From Omphiscola glabra (taxonomy: Eukaryota > Mollusca > Gastropoda > Lymnaeidae), in the NCBI GenBank assembly GCA_964017045.1, contig OZ024811.1:13853812-13917811 (forward strand): DNA of 64,000 bases, written 5' to 3'. Below the pieces are notes generated by a model. It was not told the origin of the DNA. It made no database searches and was given only the letters and a program-made list of their open reading frames with translations. The translations under genes and the position numbers were made by a program. This document shows positions 38,601 through 52,963 of this stretch, piece after piece; position 1 is the first letter of the stretch, and the number at the start of each line of letters is the position of its first letter.

Positions 38601-40532
38601 TATGACAAAGAGAATTCACCCAAAATATTACAAAGCAAACAAATCAAGAGAATTTCTTAACTGCTACTTAATTTTTTATTAAGAACGCAATATAAATTCA
38701 AGACGGTTGTCAAATCCATTACTGGGAAAATAAGTGCCAGTCCTTCACAGCGTCAGTTTCCCATTCACTCCTATAAGATTATTTTAAAACCTGGTGGATC
38801 GCGCAAAGGAGGAAAAAAACATCCTCTCAGGAAGTGCTTGATTACATTGGAGTAAAACTGTGGTCGGCAAATCGCGGCTCGCTCTTAATCGACCCGAGTG
38901 CGGCTCGGCCAGTCGGCCAAAAATCGGTTTTGACTTTAAAAAAAACATGGTTCTTGATAGGTTCTTGAAAATAAATTTGGCTCACAAAAAAAAAAGGGTT
39001 TAATTTTCCTGCTTCTGATTTTTGGCTCGTTTGACTAATGAGTTTGCCAACCACTGGGGTAGACCGACATTGAAAGGTGGAGACCCAAGCTACATTGTCA
39101 GATCCGTCAGTCATGTTTCAAAAACTGACTAATCAGTCAGATCGAAACGCCGACCAGATGGAAACTGACTAATTAATCAAATATCGAAATACTGACCAGT
39201 CAGATCAAAATTTTGATCTGTGAGTTAAATCTATATAATGACCTGTCCGTCAGAAACCAGATATATGCGAGTCACCGACAGTAACATCTTGAAGACGGAT
39301 CAGTCAGCCATATTCTCTAATAAAAAAAAGGACTGCGTTGAAGCTGCGTTAAGTCCTATCCTGAATACTGACATGACCTTCTAAACCTTAATAAAAACAT
39401 GTCAGTCATATCCCTAATACTGAAAATTCTTGCATTTTCTACACACATACTTGTCAGTCAGATAACACACTATGACTTGTGAGTCAGATTTCACAATACT
39501 GTCAAGTCATTCAGATCCCATATGACGAGACCATGAGATTGTACAGTGTCTAAACACTCGTACCGAAATACGGAACATCAGTAACATCTAAATACTGACC
39601 AGAAAGTCATATCGAAATACAGACCAGAAAGTCATATCAAGATACTGACCAGAAATTCATACCTAAATATTGACCACAAATTAATATCAAGATACTGACC
39701 ACAAATTCATATCCAGATACTGACCAGAAAGTCATATCAAAATATTGACCAGAAAGTCATATAAAAATACTGACAAAGAAAGTCATATCCAGATACTGAC
39801 TAGAAAGTCATATCAAAATACTGACCAGAAAGTCATATCAAGATACTGGCCAGAAAGTCATATCAAAATAGTGACAATAAAGTCATATCCAGATACTGAT
39901 CAAAAAGTCATATCAAGATACTGACCAAAAAGTCATATTAAGATACTGACCATAAAGTCATATCAAGATACGGATCAGAAAGACATATATAAATATTGAC
40001 CAGAAAGTCATAGTAAGATAATGACCAGGAAGTCATATCAAGATACTGACCAGAAAGTCATATGATTTTACTGAACAGATAGTCATTTCGAAATACTGAC
40101 CAAGAAAGTCATATCAAGATACTGACCAGAAAGTCATATTAAGATGCTGACCATAAAGTCATACCAAGATACGGCCCAGAAAGTGATATCAAGATACTGA
40201 CCAGAAAGTCATATCAAAATACTGACCAGAAAGCCGAAATAAAGTTATACTATAAGTTTAAGACAATATAATACATTGTATTCATTAATAGACTACTTTA
40301 AGCAGTCTGCAACAAATTAAGTAAAACATATATATATATATATTGTGGTTATATAAATTGTGATTATACGTTATATATTATATGGGAAACGTGATAACCA
40401 TTAAAAGACAATTAAATGTTGAATAAGAGAAAATATCGCGCTAACTACCATGGCTTATAATTTCTTACGTTTAGCACATATACCATGGATAAGGAAGAAC
40501 AGCAGACTTGAACCAAATGCAAAATTCACCAT
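14528..40532 (-). CDS. IgGFc-binding-protein-like secreted gene A (16 exons visible)
   Basis: Predicted from the sequence as join(14542-14637, 16898-17032, 18960-19063, 19600-19675, 21268-21315, 22912-23102, 24570-24680, 25968-26125, 27121-27302, 28401-28529, 29015-29076, 32102-32248, 32925-33083, 34206-34315, 37639-37760, 40469-40532), complement. This gives 1,894 nt, about 631 codons, with no stop and all phases compatible. The architecture is signal peptide (1-21), IgGFc-binding-like region (about 22-478), Asp-rich DNDCDG element (about 479-495), TSP1 (about 497-555) and Cys-rich EGF-like modules (about 556-631). The family is extracellular and its members are proposed to bind carbohydrate or immune ligands; here the ligand is unknown. 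The 3' end is uncertain: exon 16 either splices on at 14541 or reads to TGA at 14528-14530. Confidence 0.85.
14542..14637 (-). CDS. Gene A exon 16, Cys-rich EGF-like module
   Basis: Acceptor CCCACCTAG precedes the exon. It encodes a Cys-rich stretch (CQGDCHQKCGDECENKIDG) in phase 1-1, as expected of exchangeable EGF modules. The donor AG/GTCCGA is weak. If it is not used, translation would end five codons later at 14528. Either reading keeps the frame open through the exon. Confidence 0.7.
14655..15675. repeat. 20-bp minisatellite, about 50 copies
   Basis: Units of AGGAACAACACAAGATTCAG with ATGATGCAG, CGCATGATG and ATGTTTCAGG variants. A larger block bearing the GAGCCACACATGTTTCAGGG variant is repeated (15041 and 15261). 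It ends only about 18 bp upstream of the gene A exon 16 acceptor. The 201-codon plus frame across it, and its minus counterparts, are artefacts of the repeat. Confidence 0.92.
15828..16276 (+). mobile_element. Possible LTR-like fragment
   Basis: AT-rich segment with TGTAGCAGA near one end and TCTGCTATA near the other. It has a TATATAA-like motif near 15960 and AATAAAG at about 16232, an order that resembles LTR architecture. No target duplication, primer-binding site or coding remnant was found, so this is only a suggestion. Confidence 0.2.
16300..16610. repeat. 22-bp minisatellite, about 14 copies
   Basis: Units resemble TGGAGAATAATGACCCTTTAGC with frequent substitutions and small indels. 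It lies inside the intron between exons 15 and 16 of gene A. Confidence 0.85.
16757..16834. repeat. Dispersed SINE-like segment, copy 1
   Basis: The block CGAAGTTTAGACCATCGTCA followed by CGGACGGATGCCAG is closely matched at 32557-32630 (CGAAGTCTACACCATCGTCA then CGGGCGGACGACAG). Two copies in different introns indicate a dispersed repeat, perhaps a SINE tail. Limits and class are unknown. Confidence 0.45.
16898..17032 (-). CDS. Gene A exon 15, Cys-rich EGF-like module
   Basis: Acceptor CACTTTTTCAG and donor AAAG/GTAAAA flank a 135-nt phase 1-1 exon. It encodes CPLGKWGKNCTKSC followed by evenly spaced cysteines and an ECKHGYQFP stretch. The WG-x-NC pattern is that of multiple-EGF (MEGF/scavenger-receptor-like) modules. 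Disulphide-rich and extracellular. Confidence 0.85.
17041..18300. other. Intron sequence without recognised feature
   Basis: Holds a CGGGATC-rich degenerate stretch (about 17140-17250), a TA microsatellite (about 17329-17355) and moderately GC-rich unique sequence to 18100. Open frames here lack recognisable domains. It lies within the gene A intron between exons 14 and 15. Confidence 0.4.
18305..18860. repeat. GGATGGATG-rich minisatellite
   Basis: About six copies of a roughly 31-bp unit (GTATGAATGGATGGATGTAT then ACGTGTGTGGGG) from 18310 to 18510. They decay into TGGATGTATAGA-type repeats up to 18860. The open frames on the minus strand are repeat artefacts. It ends about 100 bp from exon 14. 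Confidence 0.85.
18960..19063 (-). CDS. Gene A exon 14, second half of TSP1 domain
   Basis: Acceptor TTTGTTTTAG and donor CTTC/GTGAGT flank the exon. It encodes RCDQPSQSNYGTEC followed by a segment ending in CYVDDVCP. Joined to exon 13 this completes a thrombospondin type-1 module (WxxWxxW, then paired cysteines). Phases 2 and 1 agree with the neighbours. Confidence 0.88.
19549..19599 (-). repeat. Short tandem repeat starting at the exon 13 donor
   Basis: Read on the minus strand, the intron begins GTAAGTCTAAATCTGAAGTC and continues as about four copies of a 12-14-bp AAGTCTAAATCT unit. The first unit contains the 5' splice site itself. This matches the larger repeats at 43080 and 52964 in the other gene. 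Confidence 0.8.
19600..19675 (-). CDS. Gene A exon 13, first half of TSP1 domain
   Basis: Acceptor TTTCACACCAG and donor GCG/GTAAGT. It encodes GNGNWSSWTEWACTRDC, containing the WxxWxxW tryptophan ladder of TSP1 repeats. Such modules often bind glycosaminoglycans; here that is family knowledge only. Confidence 0.9.
19988..20296 (+). mobile_element. Truncated RTE-like LINE 3' end, copy 1
   Basis: Encodes the final part of the same reverse-transcriptase-associated C-terminus found complete at 23839. RKQGLAKEILQGTTRG and KIWEDNIKE motifs are visible. It ends in an ATGATGATG simple repeat, the usual 3' tail of RTE-type LINEs. It is 5'-truncated, has an in-frame stop near 20035, and differs from the second copy by many substitutions, so it is an old insertion. 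Confidence 0.8.
20297..21262. repeat. Intron with C-rich stretch, TA microsatellite and poly-A
   Basis: No exon is seen. It holds a CCCAC/ACCC-rich stretch (about 20560-20700), a G10 tract near 20801, a (TA)n run at about 20949-21000, a degenerate ACACATACA stretch (21005-21130) and an A-tract at 21144-21170. Open frames here are unsupported. Confidence 0.5.
21268..21315 (-). CDS. Gene A exon 12, DNDCDG acidic element, GC donor
   Basis: A 48-nt exon supplying most of VDNDCDGHIDEEKFNEEG, an Asp-rich Ca-binding-like loop that commonly follows the IgGFc-binding region in mollusc proteins, as I recall. The acceptor is GACATTTTAG. The donor is AAG/GCAAGT, a non-canonical GC donor with otherwise ideal context. 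Phases (1 in, 1 out) match both neighbours. Confidence 0.85.
21752..21832 (+). other. G-rich tract with quadruplex potential
   Basis: Runs of three to six G separated by TTC/TC/A linkers (GGGAGGGGTTCGGGGGAGGG and onward). The plus strand is G-rich, so the G-run strand is opposite to the gene A transcript. A comparable G-run cluster lies at 31887-31914. Confidence 0.6.
21981..22588 (+). mobile_element. Candidate solo LTR
   Basis: About 608 bp bounded by TGTTAT and ATAACA. A TATAAAAGG box lies at about 22202 and AATAAAGG at about 22556, the order expected of an LTR promoter and polyadenylation signal. No matching 5-bp target duplication and no internal retroelement sequence was found, so limits are provisional. 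It lies in the gene A intron between exons 11 and 12. Confidence 0.4.
22912..23102 (-). CDS. Gene A exon 11, end of IgGFc-binding-like region
   Basis: Acceptor TTTTAACAG and donor GTAG/GTAGGT. It encodes RTRWHTVPGKTNWRVGTLNV and then YGAEAVYFGCYVYGLS, the typical closing segment (Y-F-G-x-Y-x-Y-G) of the IgGFc-binding N-terminal domain. The phase 1 exit is chosen over two nearby GT sites because it alone restores the GAC codon that opens the DNDCDG exon. Confidence 0.92.
23164..23830. other. Intron filler: A, G and T homopolymer tracts
   Basis: No exon or named element. An A-tract (about 23170-23193), a G17 tract (about 23571-23587) and a T-tract (about 23640-23654) stand out. The sequence is otherwise AT-rich and unrecognised. 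Confidence 0.4.
23839..24481 (+). mobile_element. Truncated RTE-like LINE 3' end, copy 2
   Basis: An open frame from about 23849 to 24467 encodes the C-terminus of an endonuclease-reverse transcriptase polyprotein. Recognisable segments are VNSFKYLGAIVSEQG, LYTCESWTL and WYGHVTRKQGLAKEILQGT. It ends with an ATGATGATGATG tail. ATTTCACA occurs on both sides (23831-23838 and 24482-24489), a possible target duplication. 5'-truncated, with no reverse-transcriptase catalytic core in the window, so not autonomous. The frame is intact for over 200 codons, so it is younger than the copy at 19988. Confidence 0.85.
24570..24680 (-). CDS. Gene A exon 10, IgGFc-binding-like region
   Basis: Acceptor TTTCCATTCAG and donor AAA/GTGAGT. 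It encodes TPVQGNTNLSAERNYVTVV and FLDGLPIK. The first base completes the ATA codon begun in exon 9, so the joint reads YVWITPVQG. Frame and phase 2-2 are consistent. Confidence 0.92.
24710..24896. mobile_element. Possible decayed MITE (GTGGCGTA type)
   Basis: Starts CAGTGGCGTATCTATGG with TGCCACCCGG and a G10 tract inside, like the MITE at 27568. The right end (CCTACGTCAATG) is a poor inverted match and the flanks show no duplication. Confidence 0.3.
25010..25580 (-). mobile_element. CR1/L2-like LINE 3' fragment
   Basis: On the minus strand a 109-codon frame (25231-25560) encodes CLHDLAPSYLKALMTPFV, then FRSSDSGKLSIPRVRL and VFAFAGPTIWSTPP. This is the characteristic C-terminal tail of CR1/L2/Rex-type non-LTR reverse transcriptases. 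Downstream, the 3' UTR carries GCGCTTTGAGCCTTCAGGGA and an ACATAAAATGTATT ending, also typical of L2-like elements. The 5' part is missing. Class is inferred from these motifs alone. Confidence 0.75.
25968..26125 (-). CDS. Gene A exon 9, IgGFc-binding-like region
   Basis: Acceptor CTCCTTTCAG and donor GGAT/GTAAGT. It encodes LKIPNITSIVGDKAILVVVY and then ACFG-like CFGTDRVFVNPALFQLTPEN and YVW. This block (PALFQLTP followed by Y-V-W) is a strong family signature. Phases 0 in, 2 out. Confidence 0.95.
27121..27302 (-). CDS. Gene A exon 8, IgGFc-binding-like region
   Basis: Acceptor TTCTTCTACGAG and donor CTATAC/GTGAGT. It encodes MVSPVETWGKEFITVF and AVISSQAETEVHVG. W-G-K-E-F-I-T is the conserved start of the second half of the IgGFc-binding domain. 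Phases 1 in, 0 out. Confidence 0.95.
27568..27750. mobile_element. hAT MITE with perfect target duplication
   Basis: A 183-bp element with ends CAGTGGCGTAGTGAGG and the complement of CAGTGGCGTAGCGAGC. It is flanked by perfect 8-bp repeats TGAGAGTA (27560-27567 and 27751-27758). Internally GGGGCGC and GGCGCTAAAAAGGTAT blocks repeat. Decayed relatives may lie at 5755, 24710, 33320 and 41792. It sits in the gene A intron between exons 7 and 8. Confidence 0.88.
28401..28529 (-). CDS. Gene A exon 7, IgGFc-binding-like region
   Basis: Acceptor GTCCACGACAG and donor TTAG/GTATGT. It encodes GTHIDAVHPVGVITGTCTF and later YDQDVVL. The (P)-V-G-V-I-T-G-x-C core matches exon 7 of the plus gene (APFGVITGSC). 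Phase 1 in, 1 out. Confidence 0.93.
28575..28870. repeat. Tandem duplication of about 180 bp with GA microsatellites
   Basis: TAGATTTTTATAG followed by CCAGTAATAGCATCTC, TCTGGAACTAA and a GAGA-rich run occurs twice (from about 28575 and about 28752). The resulting GA/CT runs create spurious minus-strand open frames that read into exon 7. They are not exons. Confidence 0.7.
29015..29076 (-). CDS. Gene A exon 6, IgGFc-binding-like region
   Basis: A 62-nt exon with acceptor TTGTATCCATAG and donor TCAG/GTATGT. It encodes FEGFFISNCTHRAMKLGSLS. It was found because the plus gene has a 62-nt exon at the same place and phase (2 in, 1 out). Both end in G-S-L-(S/T)-G-T when joined to exon 7. Confidence 0.88.
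29335..29605. repeat. Imperfect direct duplication, about 145 bp
   Basis: TTTGATCAAATAGTAATTTG followed by AAAGTT and a GAAGGCTT/CAAGGCTT segment is present at about 29380 and about 29527. TGCGTGGTTT stands upstream of each. Class unknown. Confidence 0.6.
29953..30060 (+). repeat. Possible tRNA-derived SINE head
   Basis: GTGGCTGGATGGTTCTACGG resembles an A box, and 40 bp later GATTGGAGTTCAACTCCC resembles a B box. This is the layout of the polymerase III promoter of a tRNA-derived SINE. It runs into a C17 tract. No intact tRNA fold was verified. Confidence 0.35.
30126..30352. mobile_element. hAT-like non-autonomous element, family 2 copy
   Basis: A 227-bp element starting CAGGCCTGCACAACATACGG and ending in the complement of CACACCTGAACAACTC. 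Flanks ATCTAGGA (30118-30125) and ATCTAGAA (30353-30360) agree at 7 of 8. Internal CGGCCCGCGAAGTAACGAAA is the reverse of a block in the copy at 5335. Confidence 0.82.
30640..30902. repeat. 11-bp minisatellite, about 24 copies
   Basis: Repeats of TCTTAGTCATA with TCGTA and TTTAGT variants. It lies in the gene A intron between exons 5 and 6. Confidence 0.92.
31026..31382. mobile_element. hAT element with CAGGGGTGGGCAAACT ends
   Basis: A 357-bp element with ends CAGGGGTGGGCAAACT and the complement of CGGGGGTGGGCAAACT, followed inside by GGGCCAC and CCGCGGGCCG blocks. Target duplication CTCTAAAC is perfect (31018-31025 and 31383-31390). Non-coding. This terminus is widespread among hAT elements of animals, which is knowledge rather than something tested here. 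Confidence 0.9.
31757..31975 (+). mobile_element. Short non-autonomous hAT element (URR1-like ends), copy 3
   Basis: A 219-bp relative of the element at 798, starting CAGCGGTTCTCAAGCTG and ending in the complement of CAGTGGTTCTCAACCT. Perfect 8-bp duplication ATTTAGAA (31749-31756 and 31976-31983). It contains a repeated GGGGGGTG stretch that could form a quadruplex. Confidence 0.92.
32102..32248 (-). CDS. Gene A exon 5, IgGFc-binding-like region
   Basis: Acceptor GCATCCTTCAG. It encodes YRPGIIVVTNEGPNKVTITL and then VKYGHDDILHLELK. The donor AAAAA/GTATGT is chosen rather than GTAAGG seven bases further because only it gives phase 2, as in the plus-gene counterpart, and joins exon 6 in frame. 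Confidence 0.9.
32557..32630. repeat. Dispersed SINE-like segment, copy 2
   Basis: Shares CGAAGTCTACACCATCGTCA and CGGGCGGACGACAG with the segment at 16757-16834. Class undetermined. Confidence 0.45.
32925..33083 (-). CDS. Gene A exon 4, IgGFc-binding-like region
   Basis: Acceptor TGTAAACACAG and donor ACGA/GTAGGT. It encodes GKLHSIRLNADNLFYVTVTV and VLPVDAWGTNYYAVTY. The L-P-x-D-x-x-G-x-x-Y-x-x-x-T-Y ending is a strong family signature. The exon is 159 nt, exactly the length of exon 4 in the plus gene. Confidence 0.95.
33258..33895 (+). repeat. Dispersed repeat family 3, copy A
   Basis: Shares CAGGCATACAAGTAACGC, then TATAAGAATCCC, and a distal GCCAAGTTTC..CGATAGCTTGACGG block with copies at 47247 and 62850 (the last reversed). 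Copy A also carries a G17 tract, and a MITE inserted at 33320. Class unknown; there is no coding remnant I can recognise. Confidence 0.6.
33320..33471. mobile_element. Probable MITE nested in repeat family 3
   Basis: Ends CGAGGCGTAACAACGGC and the complement of CAGAGGCGTAACTGGG. Inner GGGCGCCG and CCAAGGGC blocks are inverted copies of each other. It separates two parts of the dispersed repeat, so it inserted later. Poly-C flank prevents a clear target duplication. Confidence 0.5.
34206..34315 (-). CDS. Gene A exon 3, IgGFc-binding-like region
   Basis: Acceptor GTCTGCACAAG and donor TACG/GTGAGC. It encodes VNISSWWSKGLFEPQ and LKISRYYVPNNL, the V-N-(V/I)-(S/T)-x segment that follows the first beta-strands of the IgGFc-binding region. 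Phase 0 in, 2 out, as in the plus gene. Confidence 0.9.
34523..34703 (+). mobile_element. Short non-autonomous hAT element (URR1-like ends), copy 4
   Basis: A 181-bp diverged copy of the 798 family with CAGCGGTTCTGAACCT at the left and the complement of CAGTGGCTCTCAAACT at the right. The GGGGTCGAACGACCC block is retained. Flanking bases ACCTAGAG and ATCCTAAG match only partly, indicating an older insertion. Confidence 0.78.
34740..35945. other. Intron sequence, no exon seen
   Basis: AT-rich intronic DNA of gene A with a G12 tract near 35126 and a CACACA/TATATA microsatellite at about 35622-35655. Nothing else recognised. Confidence 0.4.
35946..37343 (-). pseudogene. Decayed hAT transposase (ZBED5/SCAND3-like), 5'-truncated
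   Basis: Minus-strand fragments encode parts of a hAT transposase. MVGRHALLKSFN lies upstream, followed by LFVHCDIHKEKLVAINV and NAKSERLFKLFYEE. WLSTGNCLKRFLELFDTL comes after a frameshift, and LWLPFPSSYLAECGFNAKND with LTKLEVNIKSLCSKH lies at the dimerisation end. Several stops and frameshifts interrupt it, and the N-terminal half and BED zinc finger are missing. Its 3' terminus at 35946 (CAGTGTTTCCCAACC) is a normal hAT end. The opposite end is absent, the sequence instead passing into the 37297 minisatellite. Dead element. Confidence 0.85.
37297..37581. repeat. 47-48-bp minisatellite built from transposase codons, 6 copies
   Basis: Six units start at 37297, 37344, 37391, 37439, 37487 and 37535. 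The first unit is the part of the hAT pseudogene that encodes MVGRHALLKSFN. Later copies share GACTTAGGCAGAGTGTCACG, carry one extra C, and so shift frame. It ends about 57 bp from the exon 2 donor of gene A. Confidence 0.88.
37639..37760 (-). CDS. Gene A exon 2, start of IgGFc-binding-like region
   Basis: Acceptor AAATGATTTAG and donor TTTCAG/GTAAAT. It encodes HGTDMGKHFLIAMPRLAL and MTTLCTVQFQ. This opening strand (G-x-x-F-x-(I/V)-A-(M/L)-P) matches exon 2 of the plus gene (LGTHFVIALPHL). A nearer AG three codons in would also be open, but the chosen site aligns with the paralogue. Confidence 0.9.
37918..38090. repeat. Short tandem repeat, about 3.5 copies of about 55 bp
   Basis: AATCAAATCCCAATGTTGAAAAG with CCAATGC(C)CCC linkers is repeated between exons 1 and 2 of gene A. 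Units differ by several substitutions. Confidence 0.7.
38300..38415 (-). repeat. Possible tRNA-derived SINE
   Basis: On the minus strand GGGTGGTCGGGTTTTTTAAA (A-box-like) is followed 30 bp later by GGAGCTCAATCCC (B-box-like), then AGCCGAGGCAAGCAAAACC. This is the layout of a tRNA-derived SINE head. There is no verified cloverleaf. Confidence 0.4.
38858..39056. mobile_element. hAT-like non-autonomous element
   Basis: Ends CTGTGGTCGGCAAA and the complement of CAGTGGTTGGCAAAC. Internal GCGGCTCG and GGCTCAC/GGCTCG blocks are also inverted. Flanking 8-mers GAGTAAAA and GGGTAGAC match only partly. Confidence 0.6.
39110..40237. repeat. 25-bp minisatellite, about 40 copies
   Basis: Units of GAAAGTCATATCAAGATACT with GACCA and many variants. 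It is heavily diverged at its left end (39100-39560) and more regular from 39590 onward. It lies in intron 1 of gene A. Confidence 0.88.
40469..40532 (-). CDS. Gene A exon 1, signal peptide
   Basis: ATG at 40532 opens a hydrophobic leader (MVNFAFGSSLLFFLIHG, then ICAK) typical of a secretory signal peptide. It ends with donor AAAC/GTAAGA in phase 1, exactly as exon 1 of the plus gene. The bases before the ATG (TTTCTTTCCCTTCAAG) look like a 3' splice site, and CCG/GTAAGT lies 48 bp upstream. A tiny 5'-UTR intron (40533-40580), or an alternative in-frame upstream ATG at 40595, is therefore possible. Confidence 0.85.
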
Positions 40533-41147
40533 CTTGAAGGGAAAGAAAAATTCAGTATTTTGTTTTTAAATCTTACTTACCGGAAGGCATACCATAAATG
40601 GTGCGCGCGTTTTATTTTTTTAATGTACAAAAAGAAATAATAATACAAAAAAACAAAAAACAAATTGAAATTGAAATGACTTCCGGGAAAAAAAAGTCTC
40701 CGAAATACAAAAGAAGAACGTCTTCAGATGACAGAAGTATGCTTGCTAGTTATTTTTAAAATAACTACCAGCTGTAGGCTTATGTTGTATGATCTACAAT
40801 TCACGGAATTGCCGATGAGAATACTGTGCTTGCTGTATCAAAGGATCATAGGTAGGGCGGTACATAAAATCCTTTAGAATTAGAAGCTGTTCAGCATTAT
40901 TATTCACTAGGGCTTAACAGTGGGGGAACTTTTTCCACCGAGTCCGGGTATTTTGAGAAAATACCCGGTAGGTCCAAGTGTTACCAAATGAAAAAAAAAG
41001 TTAAATACTCATTTTCTAAAATATACATCCCTGCCTTTAAACAATAAGCCTAGAGACATTCCTACAGAGAGTCATACAGATAATACTACAGACAAATCCT
41101 ACAGGCATTCCTACAGAGAGTCCTACAGACAACTCATGGAATCAGGG

Positions 41148-41563
41148 GCAGAGTGTGTGTGTTGATTTGGGAGAAATGGGGTATGTGAGCGAGGTGAACG
41201 ATTGTCATGTCACGGACGGGTGAATGACCTGTGAGATGTTTAAGGTATAAAAGGAGGGTTAACTGTTATGTTAGAGGGAGATTATTATGTTCGAGAGAGT
41301 TACTATTATGTTCATTAACGAGCGGTGTGTGGCCGAGTCTGACAGAGCTATTGTGAACGAATGATTGCTGTGTACCTCCGGACTTTGGAGTTGATATTTC
41401 GTGCATTGCGATCTGTACTACTGATAATAAAGAGCATTACCCAATGGACTTATTGTGTCATGCCTCGGATCTAATAGATTGATTAAGTGTACTAGAGAGA
41501 GAGAATCAGAGATCTCGTAATGATCGTCAGAGTAAAGTTTTTTGTCACACTCTGCCGCTCGTC
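41148..41563 (+). mobile_element. LTR-like segment in the shared spacer
   Basis: Bounded by inverted matches GGCAGAGTGTG and CACACTCTGCC. It contains TATAAAAGG (41246) and AATAAAG (41423) in LTR order and spacing. No target duplication or retroviral-type coding sequence was seen. It could equally be host promoter sequence. Confidence 0.35.
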
Positions 41564-41791
41564 GACCCTAGACAACCAAATAGTCATCATGAGCCATCAT
41601 ATTCTGACAAGGGACCAGAATATTTGACAGAACCATCTTATGTTTATACAGCGGTGCCGACAATGCATTATCATCAGCACTATAAAGAACAGTAGAGGCA
41701 ATTTATGGGTAAATACATGGAAACGAACTTCATTAACACCCGCATATCTGTTTACATTTAAAAGTGATACTTTTCATAATGATAACAGTTC

Positions 41792-41984
41792 ATTGGCGGA
41801 AGAAGAGAGTGCGGGAGGGGTCGGTTCACTACGGGTCACACTTTATTTTTTTTTAAAAATATACAGGGGCGGCATTTTCGACAACATCCATAGCTTTTTT
41901 ATTCTTGGAAAATGGGGAGAGCGCGGGAGAAAAAATTCTCCCGGGGGGGTGGGGGGGGGGCGGCACTAACCCGAGTTTTGCCAC
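41792..41984. mobile_element. Probable MITE (GTGGC type)
   Basis: The left end CATTGGCGGAAGAAG and the right end, the complement of CAGTGGCAAAACTCGGG, are loosely inverted. Internal CGGCACTAACCC and TACAGGGGCGGCATTTTCG blocks resemble the element at 5755. There is no convincing target duplication. Confidence 0.35.
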
Positions 41985-42197
41985 TGTAATATCGCTTGAC
42001 AGCGGTCATATTTTAAAGGGCTGCAACAATTTCGACCTATATTCTATGTTTTTGTATACAATTAAAAATCGTTTAAATTGTTTAATTATTTTTCTTACTC
42101 AGAGCAAATCCAGAAATAAAACTCCAGACTTGGCATTAATGTCCGTTCCTAAAAATTGGAATGCTTGAGGAAAACCACTGACCTCGACCCCGTGAGA

Positions 42198-52950
<10,753 letters not shown>

Positions 52951-52963
<13 letters not shown>

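Larger units (their letters stand above)
40533..42197. promoter_or_regulatory. Shared 5' spacer of the divergent gene pair
   Basis: 1,665 bp separates the two start codons. A TATAAAAGG box on the plus strand lies at 41246-41254, about 950 bp from the plus-gene ATG. On the minus side no clear TATA box is seen. Small CATTCCTACAGAGAGTC repeats lie at about 41057-41130. Part of the spacer may derive from mobile DNA (41148-41563 and 41792-41984). Promoter function is inference from position. Confidence 0.5.
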
